DNA of 64,000 nt, from NCBI GenBank assembly GCA_002404155.1, contig DHJC01000058.1, positions 13,684 to 77,683 of the forward strand, in the 5' to 3' direction. This document shows, piece after piece, positions 1 through 9,034 of this stretch. Under the pieces are notes generated by a model. It saw only the letters and a program-made list of their open reading frames with translations. It was not told the origin of the DNA and made no database searches. Both the position numbers and the translations under genes were made by a program. Each line of letters begins with the position of its first letter. Position 1 is the stretch's first letter. Source of the stretch: Chloroflexi bacterium UBA4730. GTDB taxonomy: Bacteria; Chloroflexota; Limnocylindria; P2-11E.

Positions 1-233
1 AACAGGGAGAGATCCTCGGCTCGTGTGCTCGCGATGTCGCGCGGAAGGCCGCCGAGGTCCTTGAGTCAAACCTTGCCGTTCGGCATGAGAAGCCGATAGA
101 TCCCGGCGAGGCCGCTGAGTACGAGCGCGCCATGCACAAGCGCATCGACAAGCCGATGGCGATGTTTCAAGAAGCGCTTGAGGCACTCGAGAAATCGGCC
201 CGCGAGGTCAACGGCGCAAAAGAACCCTCGTAG
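1..233 (+). CDS. C-terminal end of a truncated hypothetical protein
   Basis: An open frame enters from the left edge (first full codon at position 3) and ends at TAG 231-233, giving 76 residues. The sequence is rich in Glu, Lys, Arg and Ala and lacks hydrophobic stretches, so it looks like the end of a soluble helical or coiled-coil protein. I do not recognise a family. The start lies outside the window. It converges on the minus-strand SHOCT-type gene that ends at 246. Confidence 0.55.
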   Translation, partial: QGEILGSCARDVARKAAEVLESNLAVRHEKPIDPGEAAEYERAMHKRIDKPMAMFQEALEALEKSAREVNGAKEPS

Positions 234-245
234 TCAAGACGGCAA

Positions 246-473
246 CTACTTCGTCGTCGCGAGGATGTCCTGCTTCTTGATGTCGAACTCGATCTGGCTC
301 AGGACCCCGCTCTTCCTCAACTCGTGGAGGCTGCGTAGATTCCTCTCCATCAGTTGGCGCTGGTCAGGCGCGCGTCCCAGGAACAAGTCCTTCGCCCGCT
401 GCATCTCGTCGGCGGTAATGATGCCGTCGTTGACTAGCGCTTGGAGAGTGCGCAACTGGGTTGCCAGATCCAC
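246..473 (-). CDS. SHOCT-domain-like small protein
   Basis: This 75-residue protein carries two SHOCT-like repeats: an LxxLxxLxxxGIITxxEMxxAKxLFL unit followed by LxxLHELRKSGVLSQxEFDxKKxxIL. SHOCT motifs are short C-terminal oligomerisation modules. I chose the GTG at 471-473, because the longer frame to 542 begins with residues that are antisense to the UvrD fragment on the other strand. The composition changes abruptly near 473, so the original N-terminus may have been lost at a recombination junction. It could be the tail of a larger protein. Confidence 0.5.
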   Translation of the reverse strand: MDLATQLRTLQALVNDGIITADEMQRAKDLFLGRAPDQRQLMERNLRSLHELRKSGVLSQIEFDIKKQDILATTK

Positions 474-474
474 C

Positions 475-1362
475 GGAGCCGTCCTCGTGCGCGTCAACCG
501 AGCGACCGTCCAGTTCGAGGAAGCGTTCGCACGAGCGCGCATCCCCTACCGCGTAGAGGAAGGCGGCTTCTTGCAGCGTCCCGCCGTCGCCGCAGCGATC
601 CGGATGCTGCGGTCGGCCACCGGGGCGGTGCTGGAGGCCGTCGAACGAACCGTTCTCGCCGGAGGGGTGCGGCCCGGCGAAACAGAGGACTCCCAACACG
701 TCCAGGACCTAGAGACGCTCATGGAACTCGCTCGGGAGTACACGGCTGCGCATCCGGGCAGTGACCTGGCAGCATTCCTGGGCGATCTCGACGAGCGGTT
801 CAGTCAACGGGATGATGCGGCCGACGGTCGGGGCGTCCGGCTCATGACCTACCACAACGCCAAGGGCATGGAATTCGACGCCGTCTTCCTCCCGAGACTG
901 ATCACTGGAGAGTTGCCCTATCGGTCCAAGCGCGCCGAGACGCCACAGGATGAGGAGCGACGACTCCTCTATGTCGGCATCACCCGGGCGCGACAGCACT
1001 TGTTCGTTACTCGCTCCGGTGCGCCTTCGGCATTCTGGCGGGAACTCATGCCTCCCCGACCGACGATGGCAAGGGTGCCTTCCCGAATTGCTGCGGGAAG
1101 TTCGTCTGGGCCAATGAGCAAACCGAATGCCTATAACGGAGTGGACCTCAGCGGTTCGCTATTGGATGTGCTGAAACGATGGCGCGACCTCCTCTACCGG
1201 AGGCCGCAATTCACGATCTTTCAGGACCGCGAACTACAGGCCGTCGCCGAAGCGGCGCCGAAGACAAGGGATGACCTACGGATAGCCTTGGGGTCCAGTG
1301 ACAAGGCGGACAAGTACGCGCTCGAACTACTGGACCTGATCGGCCGGAAGAATGCACGTTGA
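475..1362 (+). pseudogene. UvrD/PcrA-type DNA helicase, C-terminal fragment
   Basis: From about 475 the frame reads like the 2B/2A end of a UvrD/Rep superfamily 1 helicase. It has the VLVRVNR stretch, then helicase motif V (YHNAKGMEFDAVFLPR, near 850-900) and motif VI (EERRLLYVGITRAR, near 950-990). The Walker A, DEXX and other N-terminal motifs are absent; sequence before about 475 belongs to an unrelated minus-strand gene. The rest after motif VI (about 110 residues) resembles the usual helicase tail. Without the ATP site it cannot act as a helicase, so I call it a truncated remnant. It is followed closely by a small CDS at 1376. Confidence 0.7.
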
Positions 1363-1375
1363 GGAGAGGACTTAC

Positions 1376-1618
1376 ATGGCGAGCACCGACACGAAGGCAT
1401 CGATTCTCACGCGGCTGCGCCGCGTCAAACACAAGGAAACACCCAAAGGGCTAAGCCTCAATGTCTACATCTACATCAACAAGGGCGGGAGCGGCACGGT
1501 CGTGGTGAACGGTCCTGGAGGGGTCAATGTGCCGTTTGGCAACATTGGCCAAGGTATCGCTGTCATGGCAGAACTTATGGGGGCCAAGGCGGTTGTAGCC
1601 GCAAGGAAGAAGGCTTGA
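1376..1618 (+). CDS. hypothetical protein, 80 aa
   Basis: The ATG at 1376 is preceded by a strong purine-rich ribosome binding site (GAGGAGAGGA, 1361-1370). An upstream in-frame start at 1352 would overlap the helicase fragment and is less likely. The protein has a basic N-terminus, a central beta-type stretch with a glycine-rich turn, and an Ala-rich C-terminal helix. I do not recognise the family and no membrane segment is visible. Confidence 0.55.
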   Translation: MASTDTKASILTRLRRVKHKETPKGLSLNVYIYINKGGSGTVVVNGPGGVNVPFGNIGQGIAVMAELMGAKAVVAARKKA

Positions 1619-1802
1619 TTGACGGTCGCCACAGCCGGGCTGACGCGTGTTGATTGAGAGCAGCCAGCGACTGCTTGTCGAGAATGTCTGATCACCGAAT
1701 TGGCGGCCGACCGACGACTTGAACCGAGTCGCTCCCGAAACCTAGACCTGATGTGGGCGTCGGGCCACCGGTCGTGGGATGTGGAGCAGTCGCGTGCATC
1801 GC

Positions 1803-2030
1803 CTAGTCCTTATGGAAGTGCGTGTTGTCATCTGGATGGCCACAGTTCCATTCGGTTGCATCCCGTCTCATGTGTATGTCGTAGCCGCTCTCCAGCAACC
1901 AGCGACGCACCAAGAACAGGAACTTGTTCCCCTGATTGACCGGCCTTAGTTCATGGAAGGCCTCGTACTCGACATAGCCGTCCCTAGCGACACAGTCAGC
2001 CGCGATTTCGAGGACCCTCTGCTCATTCAT
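1803..2030 (-). CDS. hypothetical protein, 75 aa
   Basis: A 75-residue acidic frame opening with MNEQRVLEIAADCVAR. It has a predicted helical N-terminal half, then an aromatic stretch (FLFLVRRWLLESGYDIH) and a His/Asp-rich tail. Codon use is balanced and unlike an antisense shadow; the opposite-strand frame is Ser/Cys/Arg-rich nonsense. It is divergent from the HNH gene starting at 2058, leaving a short shared promoter region (2031-2057). Function unknown. Confidence 0.5.
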   Translation of the reverse strand: MNEQRVLEIAADCVARDGYVEYEAFHELRPVNQGNKFLFLVRRWLLESGYDIHMRRDATEWNCGHPDDNTHFHKD

Positions 2031-2057
2031 CCAGCCGGAATAGATTAGGTGCCGCCG

Positions 2058-2426
2058 ATGGAGAACGACTCAGAGAAGCAACTCGCCATCACGCTGAACA
2101 ATGCGCAGCGGGATGCCGCTCGCGCGATTCTCGATCATGTCCGTGGTGAGATTGATCGTCTCTCAAACGGGGACGCGGACGTGCTGTTCGCGGCTCGCCG
2201 ATACATCAAAGCCCGCCTTCAATTGGACGAGCGTGGCGCGGCCCAGCAGCGGGGGCGGCTCCGGACGCGGCTGTTCGACCGACAGCAGGGCAAATGCACG
2301 ATCTGCGCAAAACCACTGGCGAAGTTGTCCGGCGCTCACGTCCATCGGGTCGGGCCGGGTGGCTATACGGAGGAGAACACGATCCTCGTCCACCCTGAGT
2401 GCCACGAGCGGCACCACCGCGACTGA
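2058..2426 (+). CDS. HNH-type nuclease-like protein
   Basis: This 122-residue protein has an N-terminal helical region and a C-terminal zinc-binding HNH-like fold. A CTICAKPL knuckle is followed by AHVHRVGPGGY, an asparagine (ENTILV), and the closing PECHERHH. The spacing CxxC...H...N...CxxxH fits a treble-clef HNH nuclease core. Such small HNH proteins occur in phages, restriction systems and mobile elements, and none of these can be assigned here. An alternative GTG start at 2049 adds three residues. The AlbA_2 gene follows 16 bp downstream on the same strand, so the two may be co-transcribed. Confidence 0.6.
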   Translation: MENDSEKQLAITLNNAQRDAARAILDHVRGEIDRLSNGDADVLFAARRYIKARLQLDERGAAQQRGRLRTRLFDRQQGKCTICAKPLAKLSGAHVHRVGPGGYTEENTILVHPECHERHHRD

Positions 2427-2442
2427 CAACGCGACGAGCCGA

Positions 2443-3525
2443 ATGGATTACGTCGACTGGATTGAGCGCGTACTGAATGCCATGGCGGTGGCGGTCGCCG
2501 GTAACCACGACGCACGGATCGCGGGAATCTCGATTTGGGAGGTCGCCAGGCGGCTCGATCTGGGCATCGACCCGATGGCTCCGGAGTTTCACGGATCGGA
2601 CGAACGCATGGCCCTTATCGACGCAGTGAATGACCTGAGCCAAATGAACCTGGCGGTCGGGATGACTGAGACCGGCAACTACTTTTCGGTGAAGTTGACC
2701 GACGAAGGTCGCCGCGGCGCGACGGCGTCGCTCCGCGGGTCGTGGCCATCGGTCTTTACGCAGGTGAGGATCGACGATGAGATGCGGCAGTTTCTTCAGG
2801 CGGCTGTCGCGCGATCAGAATTCAGGGCGGATCGGTTCGCGATGATGAGGGACACGACCGCAAAGGATGTTTTCGCAGACCTGGGCTGGCCGTGGCATCC
2901 ATCGCACGCCACCGCCTTGACGAGCAGCCTTGAAGCCCACTCATGCATCCATGCCCACGCGACTCTTGGTGGCCCCATCGACGTTCGCGTCACCTACGTC
3001 GGTGTCGTGGTAGGCACCCGGGAACAGCAGACGAAAGATCAGAAACGGCTCGGCGAGTTGCTGGACGATTGGGAAACGTCGACCGTCGACTTCAAACGAG
3101 AACTCGCGCTTACTTCCAAGGATGCCCGCCTCGACTTCGCCCACGACGTGCTCACGCTCGCAAACGTTCAGGGCCGCCAACCGCGGGCCATCGTCATCGG
3201 CTTCGACCCGAAGACGCGCGCGCCGTTCAAGAGCGTCGACCCCGCCATCACGCAGGACCGATTGGAAGACATTGTGAACGGGAACACACTTGGTCGGCCG
3301 CCGGAGGTCAGATGGCGAACGATCTTCTGGCGCGGCATCACCGCGGGCCTCGTGGAGATCATTCGTGATCCGGCCGCATTGCCGTATCGCTCAAAGGGGA
3401 TCCTTCGTGAAAGGTACGGCAGCGATGTGCTCGTTCGTCGAGGGACGCACAGCGCGGTTGCGGACGAGAAGGAAGTGGCCGATCTCGAAGTTGAGGCGGC
3501 GCGCGCCCGCGATCGAAATAGATGA
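2443..3525 (+). CDS. AlbA_2 (Schlafen-type) putative DNA-binding protein
   Basis: This is a 360-residue protein. Residues 1-200 look like winged-helix-type repeats of no clear family. The C-terminal part (about residues 205-330) has the AlbA_2 signature: ESS-like TSTVDFKRELAL, then a helix and LANVQGRQPRAIVIGFD. AlbA_2 domains are found in Schlafen-related nucleic-acid-binding proteins and in bacterial regulators, often beside mobile or defence genes. The ATG at 2443 lies just after the HNH gene; the longer frame upstream of 2443 overlaps that gene and is antisense-like noise. The target is not predictable from the sequence. Confidence 0.65.
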   Translation: MDYVDWIERVLNAMAVAVAGNHDARIAGISIWEVARRLDLGIDPMAPEFHGSDERMALIDAVNDLSQMNLAVGMTETGNYFSVKLTDEGRRGATASLRGSWPSVFTQVRIDDEMRQFLQAAVARSEFRADRFAMMRDTTAKDVFADLGWPWHPSHATALTSSLEAHSCIHAHATLGGPIDVRVTYVGVVVGTREQQTKDQKRLGELLDDWETSTVDFKRELALTSKDARLDFAHDVLTLANVQGRQPRAIVIGFDPKTRAPFKSVDPAITQDRLEDIVNGNTLGRPPEVRWRTIFWRGITAGLVEIIRDPAALPYRSKGILRERYGSDVLVRRGTHSAVADEKEVADLEVEAARARDRNR

Positions 3526-3568
3526 TTGGCATTGTCCTCGGCGCTGCCGACGCGCCAACGTTGCCGCG

Positions 3569-4489
3569 CTACAACGCCACCGCCGGTATGTACAACACGC
3601 TCCCGCCAGGCTCGCGGAACGCGTAGTACGGCTGCATGAGTTCGCGCGGTCCCTGGACCTGCAGTTCGAGATACACGAGTTCGATGCTCGTGACGACGAA
3701 CTCTGAAAGATGCACCGGCCCCTGCGGTGCACCATCGTCCACGTACATCGTCCGCCCCTGGCCCTGTTGCAGCAATGACCAGGCGTCAACGGGGCTCCGC
3801 AGCGGATAGCGACTCACGGCGAGAATCGGGCGACGGCGGGCCAAGGCTTGGGTGGCCCCGTCGGTCGAGCCCCGCAGGGACACCCCGTTGTTCGTGAAGA
3901 TCGGGAGACCATCGAGCCGCCGAATGAATTCAAACCACTGCGCACCGAGGTACGGGTGCGGCTCCATGTCGGGTGGCAGCAGTCCGTTGCGCTGCAGGAG
4001 TGCCCGGGCTGCGTCCATTCCAGCGGGCGACATAGATGGCATCGGCCCCAAGGACGTGTGGCTGGACACTTCCGCGTAAAGCGGCACCACATCCCATGCG
4101 CTCGGATCGGCGACGGTGCGCGCGACCGTGTCTTTCCATGACTCCGCGTAACTGCCGACCAGCGCGACTGACGCCTCGGCTGGGGCCGATGGGAATGCTG
4201 TCGCGAGGCGGACGTGGTCGAAGGTGAGGAGCGCTCCGGGCTGGCGATCGGCCGGAAAGGTCCCGAACGCGCGAGCCTCCAACATGACCGGCTGGTCCGG
4301 CGACCAGATGCTGCCGGGATACGGCGGCCCTGGTGCAAGCGTCGCAAATCGGGCTTCGAGCATTGCGCGCAGCGCGCTCGGGTTCGAAGTTGCAACGCTG
4401 GCCGATGGTGACGCGCTGGGCGGGAGCGCCACGCATGACGCGAGCAGGACGGCCATGGCGACAAGGGTCCGCATCCTGAGCATCCTCAT
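3569..4489 (-). CDS. predicted lipoprotein, unknown function
   Basis: Residues 1-18 form a lipoprotein signal: basic MRMLRMR, hydrophobic core, and lipobox LLASC, so the mature 288-residue protein should be anchored to the outer face of the cytoplasmic membrane. A Ser/Pro/Ala-rich linker follows the Cys, then a globular domain with many Trp, Tyr and Pro residues. No enzyme motif is recognisable. The start at 4489 was chosen because it places the signal peptide at the N-terminus; a longer frame to 4552 would bury it. It is the last of three consecutive minus-strand lipoprotein genes and may share their transcript. Confidence 0.65.
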   Translation of the reverse strand: MRMLRMRTLVAMAVLLASCVALPPSASPSASVATSNPSALRAMLEARFATLAPGPPYPGSIWSPDQPVMLEARAFGTFPADRQPGALLTFDHVRLATAFPSAPAEASVALVGSYAESWKDTVARTVADPSAWDVVPLYAEVSSHTSLGPMPSMSPAGMDAARALLQRNGLLPPDMEPHPYLGAQWFEFIRRLDGLPIFTNNGVSLRGSTDGATQALARRRPILAVSRYPLRSPVDAWSLLQQGQGRTMYVDDGAPQGPVHLSEFVVTSIELVYLELQVQGPRELMQPYYAFREPGGSVLYIPAVAL

Positions 4490-4570
4490 CCGCTCGTACT
4501 GCGCGTGAGTGATGCATTCTCGTTCGACCAGGCCTGCGGCAAGCGGGTTCATCCGACTGGCGAGACGACT

Positions 4571-5269
4571 TCACGAGCAGGGCGGGAGCAACCGGGCGAA
4601 CTGCGTGAGTCCCGGGTATTCGCCGGGAGCGAGCGTGGATTCCTGCACGCCGAGCATCACGCCGTTCTTCTTCACTTGCATGGTGCCGAGACCGATCGCG
4701 CACCCGGTCCAGCCCTGCTGAGTCAAAGAAGGCCCAAGCGTCCCACGCGCGTCGTGGTTCGCCTGCGCGCCGCAATCCACCGCCCACTGCGTGTAGTCGG
4801 TGCCGACGACGGGTGGCTGCACGAAGGCACACATCTGTGGAAGGACGAAGCCTGTGGGAGCAGGCCGCGCGGCTGTCGCGGGGAACGTGCCCTCAGCGAC
4901 GAAGCCGGGCATCTGTGGTCCGATGAGGCCGTCGAAGATCGGGAACGGCACACCGGCTCCGAGCAACAGGCACACGTAGCCCCGGGGGATCACTGCGTCG
5001 ATCGGCGCGTTCCCAGGCGAGGCAATCTTCAGGGGAGATCGCCCCGGTGAATTCAGCAAAAACGTCGCGTTCGCCGTGGTGGTCCGGGCGACTGGGTCGC
5101 TCGCGGTCCCGCACACGGCGGCGACAGTTGCCGGTACCGAGAAAGTTGCAGCAGCGGTGTTCGCGGCTGTTGGCTGCACGGTTTGGGACGGACCGGGGAA
5201 CGCCGTTGGCGCACAACTCATCGCGGCGATGGCAAGGGCAGCCGCGGCCGCGATGCGTCGCAGACACAT
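4571..5269 (-). CDS. predicted lipoprotein, unknown function
   Basis: The signal peptide MCLRRIAAAAALAIAAMSC ends in a lipobox-type Cys, followed by a Thr/Pro/Ala-rich linker. The mature domain (about 210 residues) contains several cysteines (VCGTA, YVCLL, MCAFV, DCG, GCAIG, PPCS) that could form disulfides in an extracytoplasmic location. No family is recognised. The start at 5269 is the ATG immediately before the signal; the longer frame to 5362 overlaps the next gene and is unlikely. It lies between two other lipoprotein genes in the same direction. Confidence 0.6.
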   Translation of the reverse strand: MCLRRIAAAAALAIAAMSCAPTAFPGPSQTVQPTAANTAAATFSVPATVAAVCGTASDPVARTTTANATFLLNSPGRSPLKIASPGNAPIDAVIPRGYVCLLLGAGVPFPIFDGLIGPQMPGFVAEGTFPATAARPAPTGFVLPQMCAFVQPPVVGTDYTQWAVDCGAQANHDARGTLGPSLTQQGWTGCAIGLGTMQVKKNGVMLGVQESTLAPGEYPGLTQFARLLPPCS

Positions 5270-5315
5270 CCTCAAACCTGCGAGGTGAGCGCGACATCGG
5301 TTACCCGACAAGGGT

Positions 5316-6707
5316 CTAGTAGGCCCGCGCCGCGAGGTCAGTGAGTACGTTGCGTGTGTCATTCGGAATCACGAGAGGGGGAGGCTGCGCCCGCAACCGC
5401 CCGTCGCGCTCATAGACGTAGACGCTGAGCGGCGCGGTCGCCGGATGCACTTCGAGGGTGACGATGCCATCGCCATTTGACATCCAGTCGGCGTAGGCCA
5501 CGCGACTACTCAACTGTTTCGACGTCCGAGCATCGAGATCAGCAAGTACCAAACTCCCCTGGACACCACTTTCAAGATAGACCAGCATCCGTGATCCTTG
5601 CGGGTCCCATCTGGGGTCATGAACACCGGTCACGTTGTTGTCGTTCGGGTTCACGGTCACATCAGCAATGACCTGTAGCGAGTGTTGCTCCGGCCCGTCC
5701 CCTCGGAGGACTTGACTGCGGTCCGCAGGGAGTCCTGCCTGTCGCGCGCCGACCACGAACATTTGGCTTGCGCTTCCCCATGAGGCCGGATCGACGGAGG
5801 TCACCTGGAAGGCTCCCGCAGGAGAGGTCTCACCGTTCAGGTCGATGACCGCGTAGGCCCCCTGCCCGGATGGCGCGGGATCGAAGGCAATGCGCTGCGA
5901 ACCGGGAAGCCATCCGTATATGCGGGGTGGAGCGGTTGCGATGTGAATCAAGGAGGAGGACGGTTGACAAGCGTTGCACCCCACCCAGAGGCGCGTCGCC
6001 CCTCCGCCATCGGGGTTCATTACCCAGAGTTCGCCCGATGTTCCGCTGGAAGACAGCGCGACGAAGGCGATGTGCGCTCCGTCAGGGCTCCACACCGGGT
6101 TCACATCAAACTGCGACGCCGCGGGGAACGAGTTGAAGGGAACGGGCATCGCGACCGCACCTGTTTCGAGATTGACCACCCGGAGTTCCTGATCGAGCAC
6201 GCCCGCATTTGCCGCAACCGACAGCGCGATCTGCCGACCGTCCGGTGAGAACTGCCGCCGGAGCACGTTCGTATCTCTTCGTGAGTCAACGAGGCTTCGT
6301 GGTCCTGGTCCGGGCGGGACCCCGAGTCCACCGGTCACGGCCGACTGATAGCGCGCCGCCATGCGAGGAGCAGAGCCGTCAAGGGGCATCGCCCACAGTT
6401 CGTAGGTCGCCAGCGACGGAGTTCCGGCTGGCCCGGGTGTGTTGGGATTGGAAACCAAGCGCGACACCCACGCGATCTGGCCGTGCAGTGGGCCGAGTGC
6501 GACTGTGGTGACGACGATCGCTTCGGCCGGAGGGCGCGGTGCAGCCGTCGGCAGCAACGACGGCGTCGTTGATGGGCTCGGCACGACGGACGATGGCGAT
6601 GACGCCGAGGCGACAGTCGGGGTTGCCGACACGGATACGGTCGGGGTTGGAGCGCTGCACGCTATCGCGCTGGCGATCCCAATGGCGAGGACCGTTCGAA
6701 TCCGCAT
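5316..6707 (-). CDS. TolB-like beta-propeller lipoprotein
   Basis: Residues 1-17 are a lipoprotein signal (RIRTVLAIGIASAIAC with the lipidation Cys), followed by a roughly 50-residue Ser/Thr/Pro linker. The body contains WD40/TolB-type repeats, visible as FSPDGRQIALSV, WSPDGAHIAFVAL, WLPGSQRIAFDP, WDPQGSRMLVYL and WMSNGDGIVTLEV. These are the strand-turn units of a beta-propeller, six or so blades in 463 residues. Such lipoproteins usually act as extracytoplasmic scaffolds or ligand binders; the partner is unknown. The start at 6707 was chosen over 6737 to place the signal peptide first. It heads the three-lipoprotein run. Confidence 0.75.
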   Translation of the reverse strand: MRIRTVLAIGIASAIACSAPTPTVSVSATPTVASASSPSSVVPSPSTTPSLLPTAAPRPPAEAIVVTTVALGPLHGQIAWVSRLVSNPNTPGPAGTPSLATYELWAMPLDGSAPRMAARYQSAVTGGLGVPPGPGPRSLVDSRRDTNVLRRQFSPDGRQIALSVAANAGVLDQELRVVNLETGAVAMPVPFNSFPAASQFDVNPVWSPDGAHIAFVALSSSGTSGELWVMNPDGGGATRLWVGCNACQPSSSLIHIATAPPRIYGWLPGSQRIAFDPAPSGQGAYAVIDLNGETSPAGAFQVTSVDPASWGSASQMFVVGARQAGLPADRSQVLRGDGPEQHSLQVIADVTVNPNDNNVTGVHDPRWDPQGSRMLVYLESGVQGSLVLADLDARTSKQLSSRVAYADWMSNGDGIVTLEVHPATAPLSVYVYERDGRLRAQPPPLVIPNDTRNVLTDLAARAY

Positions 6708-6972
6708 GGCTGCCTCCCGCGCACGCCCCGACCGCATTCAGGTGCGTCGAACCCACGTCATTTGTCTCAACGAACGTAGGCTTGCAGGATCGGCCGCGCG
6801 TCTACGCTGAGCCGGTCAAGTCGTACGAGCGACGTACGAGTTCGGGGACACCGGCCAAGCGCTATCCGGACAGGCTTAGGCAGCGGTTCCAGGACGCCTA
6901 GGTCGTGAGGGCGCGTCGGCAACGAGCACGGACCACGTCCACGACCCGTGCGTGGGTATCGTGTAGCGAACA

Positions 6973-7338
6973 ATGGTCATCGACCCGCAACCTCCCGTCC
7001 CGCCCAAGCGGCGCTGGCCCTTCCTTCTTGCGTGGTCGCTTGCGGCGGTCACGATCGTCGGCGCGTTTTTTCTCACCCACACCCCGGGCTCGCATGAGGC
7101 GCCTGTTGCGGTGAGCACACCGCCAACCGCACCCGCGGCCGCGCCGACGCCACCGTCCTCAAGCACCAGCGTGCAGCGGCTGCCTGCGGGCCAGTCGCGC
7201 ATCACCCAATACCTCAGCGTGAGCCGACTGCCGCAGGGCTCGATCGTCTACCTCGACAACACCGGCACCTGGATCGCGGTGGGACCGAACGACAACCTCC
7301 TCATCCCACCGGACTCACAGACCGCCAATCTCCGCTAG
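6973..7338 (+). CDS. membrane-anchored hypothetical protein
   Basis: This 121-residue protein has a short Pro/Arg-rich cytoplasmic head, one membrane helix (FLLAWSLAAVTIVGAFFL, residues 17-34), a Pro/Thr/Ser/Ala-rich linker and a small extracytoplasmic domain. No family is recognised. It is divergent from the beta-propeller lipoprotein; the 265 bp between them hold only low-complexity sequence with a GTACGAG direct repeat (6825-6840 region), which might include both promoters. Confidence 0.55.
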   Translation: MVIDPQPPVPPKRRWPFLLAWSLAAVTIVGAFFLTHTPGSHEAPVAVSTPPTAPAAAPTPPSSSTSVQRLPAGQSRITQYLSVSRLPQGSIVYLDNTGTWIAVGPNDNLLIPPDSQTANLR

Positions 7339-7508
7339 GCGCGCGTAGGCGCGCCGAACGTTGGCCGCACACTCACGCCGTGCGGCCTCCGGCGACAGTT
7401 CTGCCACTTCTGCTCATCGGCGCTGTGCTGCTCGCGGCGCCATCGTGGGCTGTAGCCTCGGCGCATGATCCGCGGCCAGCACTTCACAACCCCATCGTCT
7501 GCGCGACA

Positions 7509-8101
7509 TTGAGCGTTCGACGTTCGTTCGCGCGAAGGTACGTCATCGTCGGTGTGCTTCTGGTTGCTGGCCTGGGAACGGCGCTCGTGATCGAGCGACC
7601 GTGGACGTCGTGTCCTTCCGACTGGGGTGATGCGGCGCGAGTGAGTCTAGGGACTGCGTCCGGCGACATGACGCTCGATGGCACCATGTATCGGGTCGGG
7701 GGCTCGGCGCTGCTCGATTACATGCCGCGCGTTTTGTCGACCCGCTGGACCGCCTGATCTATGGGCTGCGCGGACCGCGGCATCCGCTCGTTGCGACTGC
7801 GTCCATCTCGGCTCCGTCGCGTGAGGCGCTCGGCGAGCCGGTGTTTACCTGTATGCGAGTGACCCACGGCAGCGAGGTGTGGGCGCGGCGGCCGACGACC
7901 TACGGAACGCAGACGGCTGCTGACGGCTTGCCTCCGGGCGCGCCACGGCCCGCGACAAATGAAGCCTGGCGTCTGGCTGTCACCGAGGATGGTCCGGAAT
8001 GGCCGGACGGTGACCCAGTCGACGTTGAGTTGTGGGCAATCGTCGGTGGCCGACACTACATTTTCGTTCTCGCGCCGATCACCTTGATGAAGGGCGGGTA
8101 G
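7509..8101 (+). pseudogene. frameshifted single-pass membrane protein
   Basis: Two overlapping frames together read as one protein. The first has a basic start and a membrane helix (YVIVGVLLVAGLGTALVI) followed by an extracytoplasmic part. It stops at 7755-7757, but a second frame continues the protein-like sequence (FVDPLDRLIYGLRGPRHPL) through to 8101. Adding one T to the TTTT run at 7732-7735 joins them without loss. This is either a recent one-base deletion or a homopolymer error. A TTG at 7509 is the most plausible start; the frame is open up to a GTG at 7380 that would add a signal-like segment. Function unknown. Confidence 0.5.
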
Positions 8102-8108
8102 ACGCGCC

Positions 8109-8723
8109 TCAGACGACGACGGCGGCCCTGCGTCGCGCCATCGCAACCGTGCATCGGAACTGTGTAGCGACCTGACTCCACGAGGCTCCCGTCTCACGGA
8201 GAGCCTTCACCGCACGCGGCTCGGGTCCAGATTCGGGACGACGGCCCCACGGTCGTCCCGCCTCGCGCGCCACCTTGGCTGCGAGCGCGGTTCTCTCGGC
8301 GATAAGACTGCGTTCGAACTCGGCTACGCCCGAGAGCACGGTCAAGATCAGTTGGGACATCGCGTCGCCCTCGGGCCGTACATCAAGTCCCTGCGTGACG
8401 GCGACGAAGCGCACCCCGGAATTTGTGAGCGTCCGGATGTTCGAGAGCACGTCGAGCGACGACCTGCCGAACCGGTCCAACTTCCAGACGAGGATCGCTT
8501 CGACTTCGCCCTTACGCGCGGCCTCCATGACCCGGCGCAAGCCCGGCCGATTGTTCCAAGCGCCCGAGCCGGTTTCCTCGATGTCGAGGGCGACGGTCAA
8601 TCCGCGCGTTCGTGCCGCGTGTCGCAGTTCACGCCTGGCGAGACCGGGATTCTGGTCGCGCGTGCTCACCCGGTGATAGATCGCGCATTTCGCCTTGCCG
8701 ATTAGCGAACGTCTAGCGGCCAT
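8109..8723 (-). CDS. serine recombinase, resolvase/invertase family
   Basis: A 204-residue small serine recombinase. The N-terminal catalytic domain shows YHRVSTRDQN (nucleophilic Ser in the VST motif, about residue 20), the EETGSGAWNNRPGLRRVM loop, AILVWKLDRFGRS with the conserved Arg residues, and SGVAEFERSLIAERT (start of helix E). The C-terminal 45 residues contain a helix-turn-helix-like segment for DNA binding. The length matches the resolvase/invertase group and not large serine integrases. It likely served a mobile element in this accessory region. No crossover site was recognised nearby. Confidence 0.85.
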   Translation of the reverse strand: MAARRSLIGKAKCAIYHRVSTRDQNPGLARRELRHAARTRGLTVALDIEETGSGAWNNRPGLRRVMEAARKGEVEAILVWKLDRFGRSSLDVLSNIRTLTNSGVRFVAVTQGLDVRPEGDAMSQLILTVLSGVAEFERSLIAERTALAAKVAREAGRPWGRRPESGPEPRAVKALRETGASWSQVATQFRCTVAMARRRAAVVV

Positions 8724-8795
8724 CGTTTTCCCGCGTGTTCGGGGCTCCCAGTCCCGGCTGAATCGGGTTGCCAGATCGCAACCTATTCGGCAGGT

Positions 8796-9034
8796 TCATG
8801 CGTCGGTCGGAGGACCCTGTTGGCGGAAAGAGAACGTGACCTTCTCCAGTTCGTCCAAGAACGCCTGCTCCTCCTCGAGACTCGCATCTCCCGGCAGGAG
8901 GAGCAAGGTCGGCTTCGTCGGCTCGTCCTGCGGCCAGGTCATGCCGAACCGCTGCGACTCGCACTCGCGATTCGCCTGCTGAGTCTGAGGCGCGCGGAGC
9001 CGGGGGGTTGCTCATCGCGAGGTTGACTCGCCAT
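8796..9034 (-). pseudogene. small hypothetical protein with a probable frameshift
   Basis: A start at 9034 with a good upstream purine run (GGAAGGAATCC) reads MASQPRDEQPP and then meets the six-G run at 9002-9007. Beyond it the protein-like reading continues in another frame as QTQQANRECESQRFGMTW, then an acidic helix (LEEEQAFLDELEKVTF) to TGA 8796-8798. Adding one base to the homopolymer restores a single 80-codon gene. If the frameshift is real, translation could restart at the ATG at 8942 (48 residues). Function unknown. Confidence 0.4.

Noticed and set aside
4490..4552. N-terminal extension NPLAAGLVERE of the lipoprotein frame resembling the end of a REP-type transposase
   Set aside because: Only about ten residues match, and the lipoprotein signal begins at 4489; I treat the similarity as chance.
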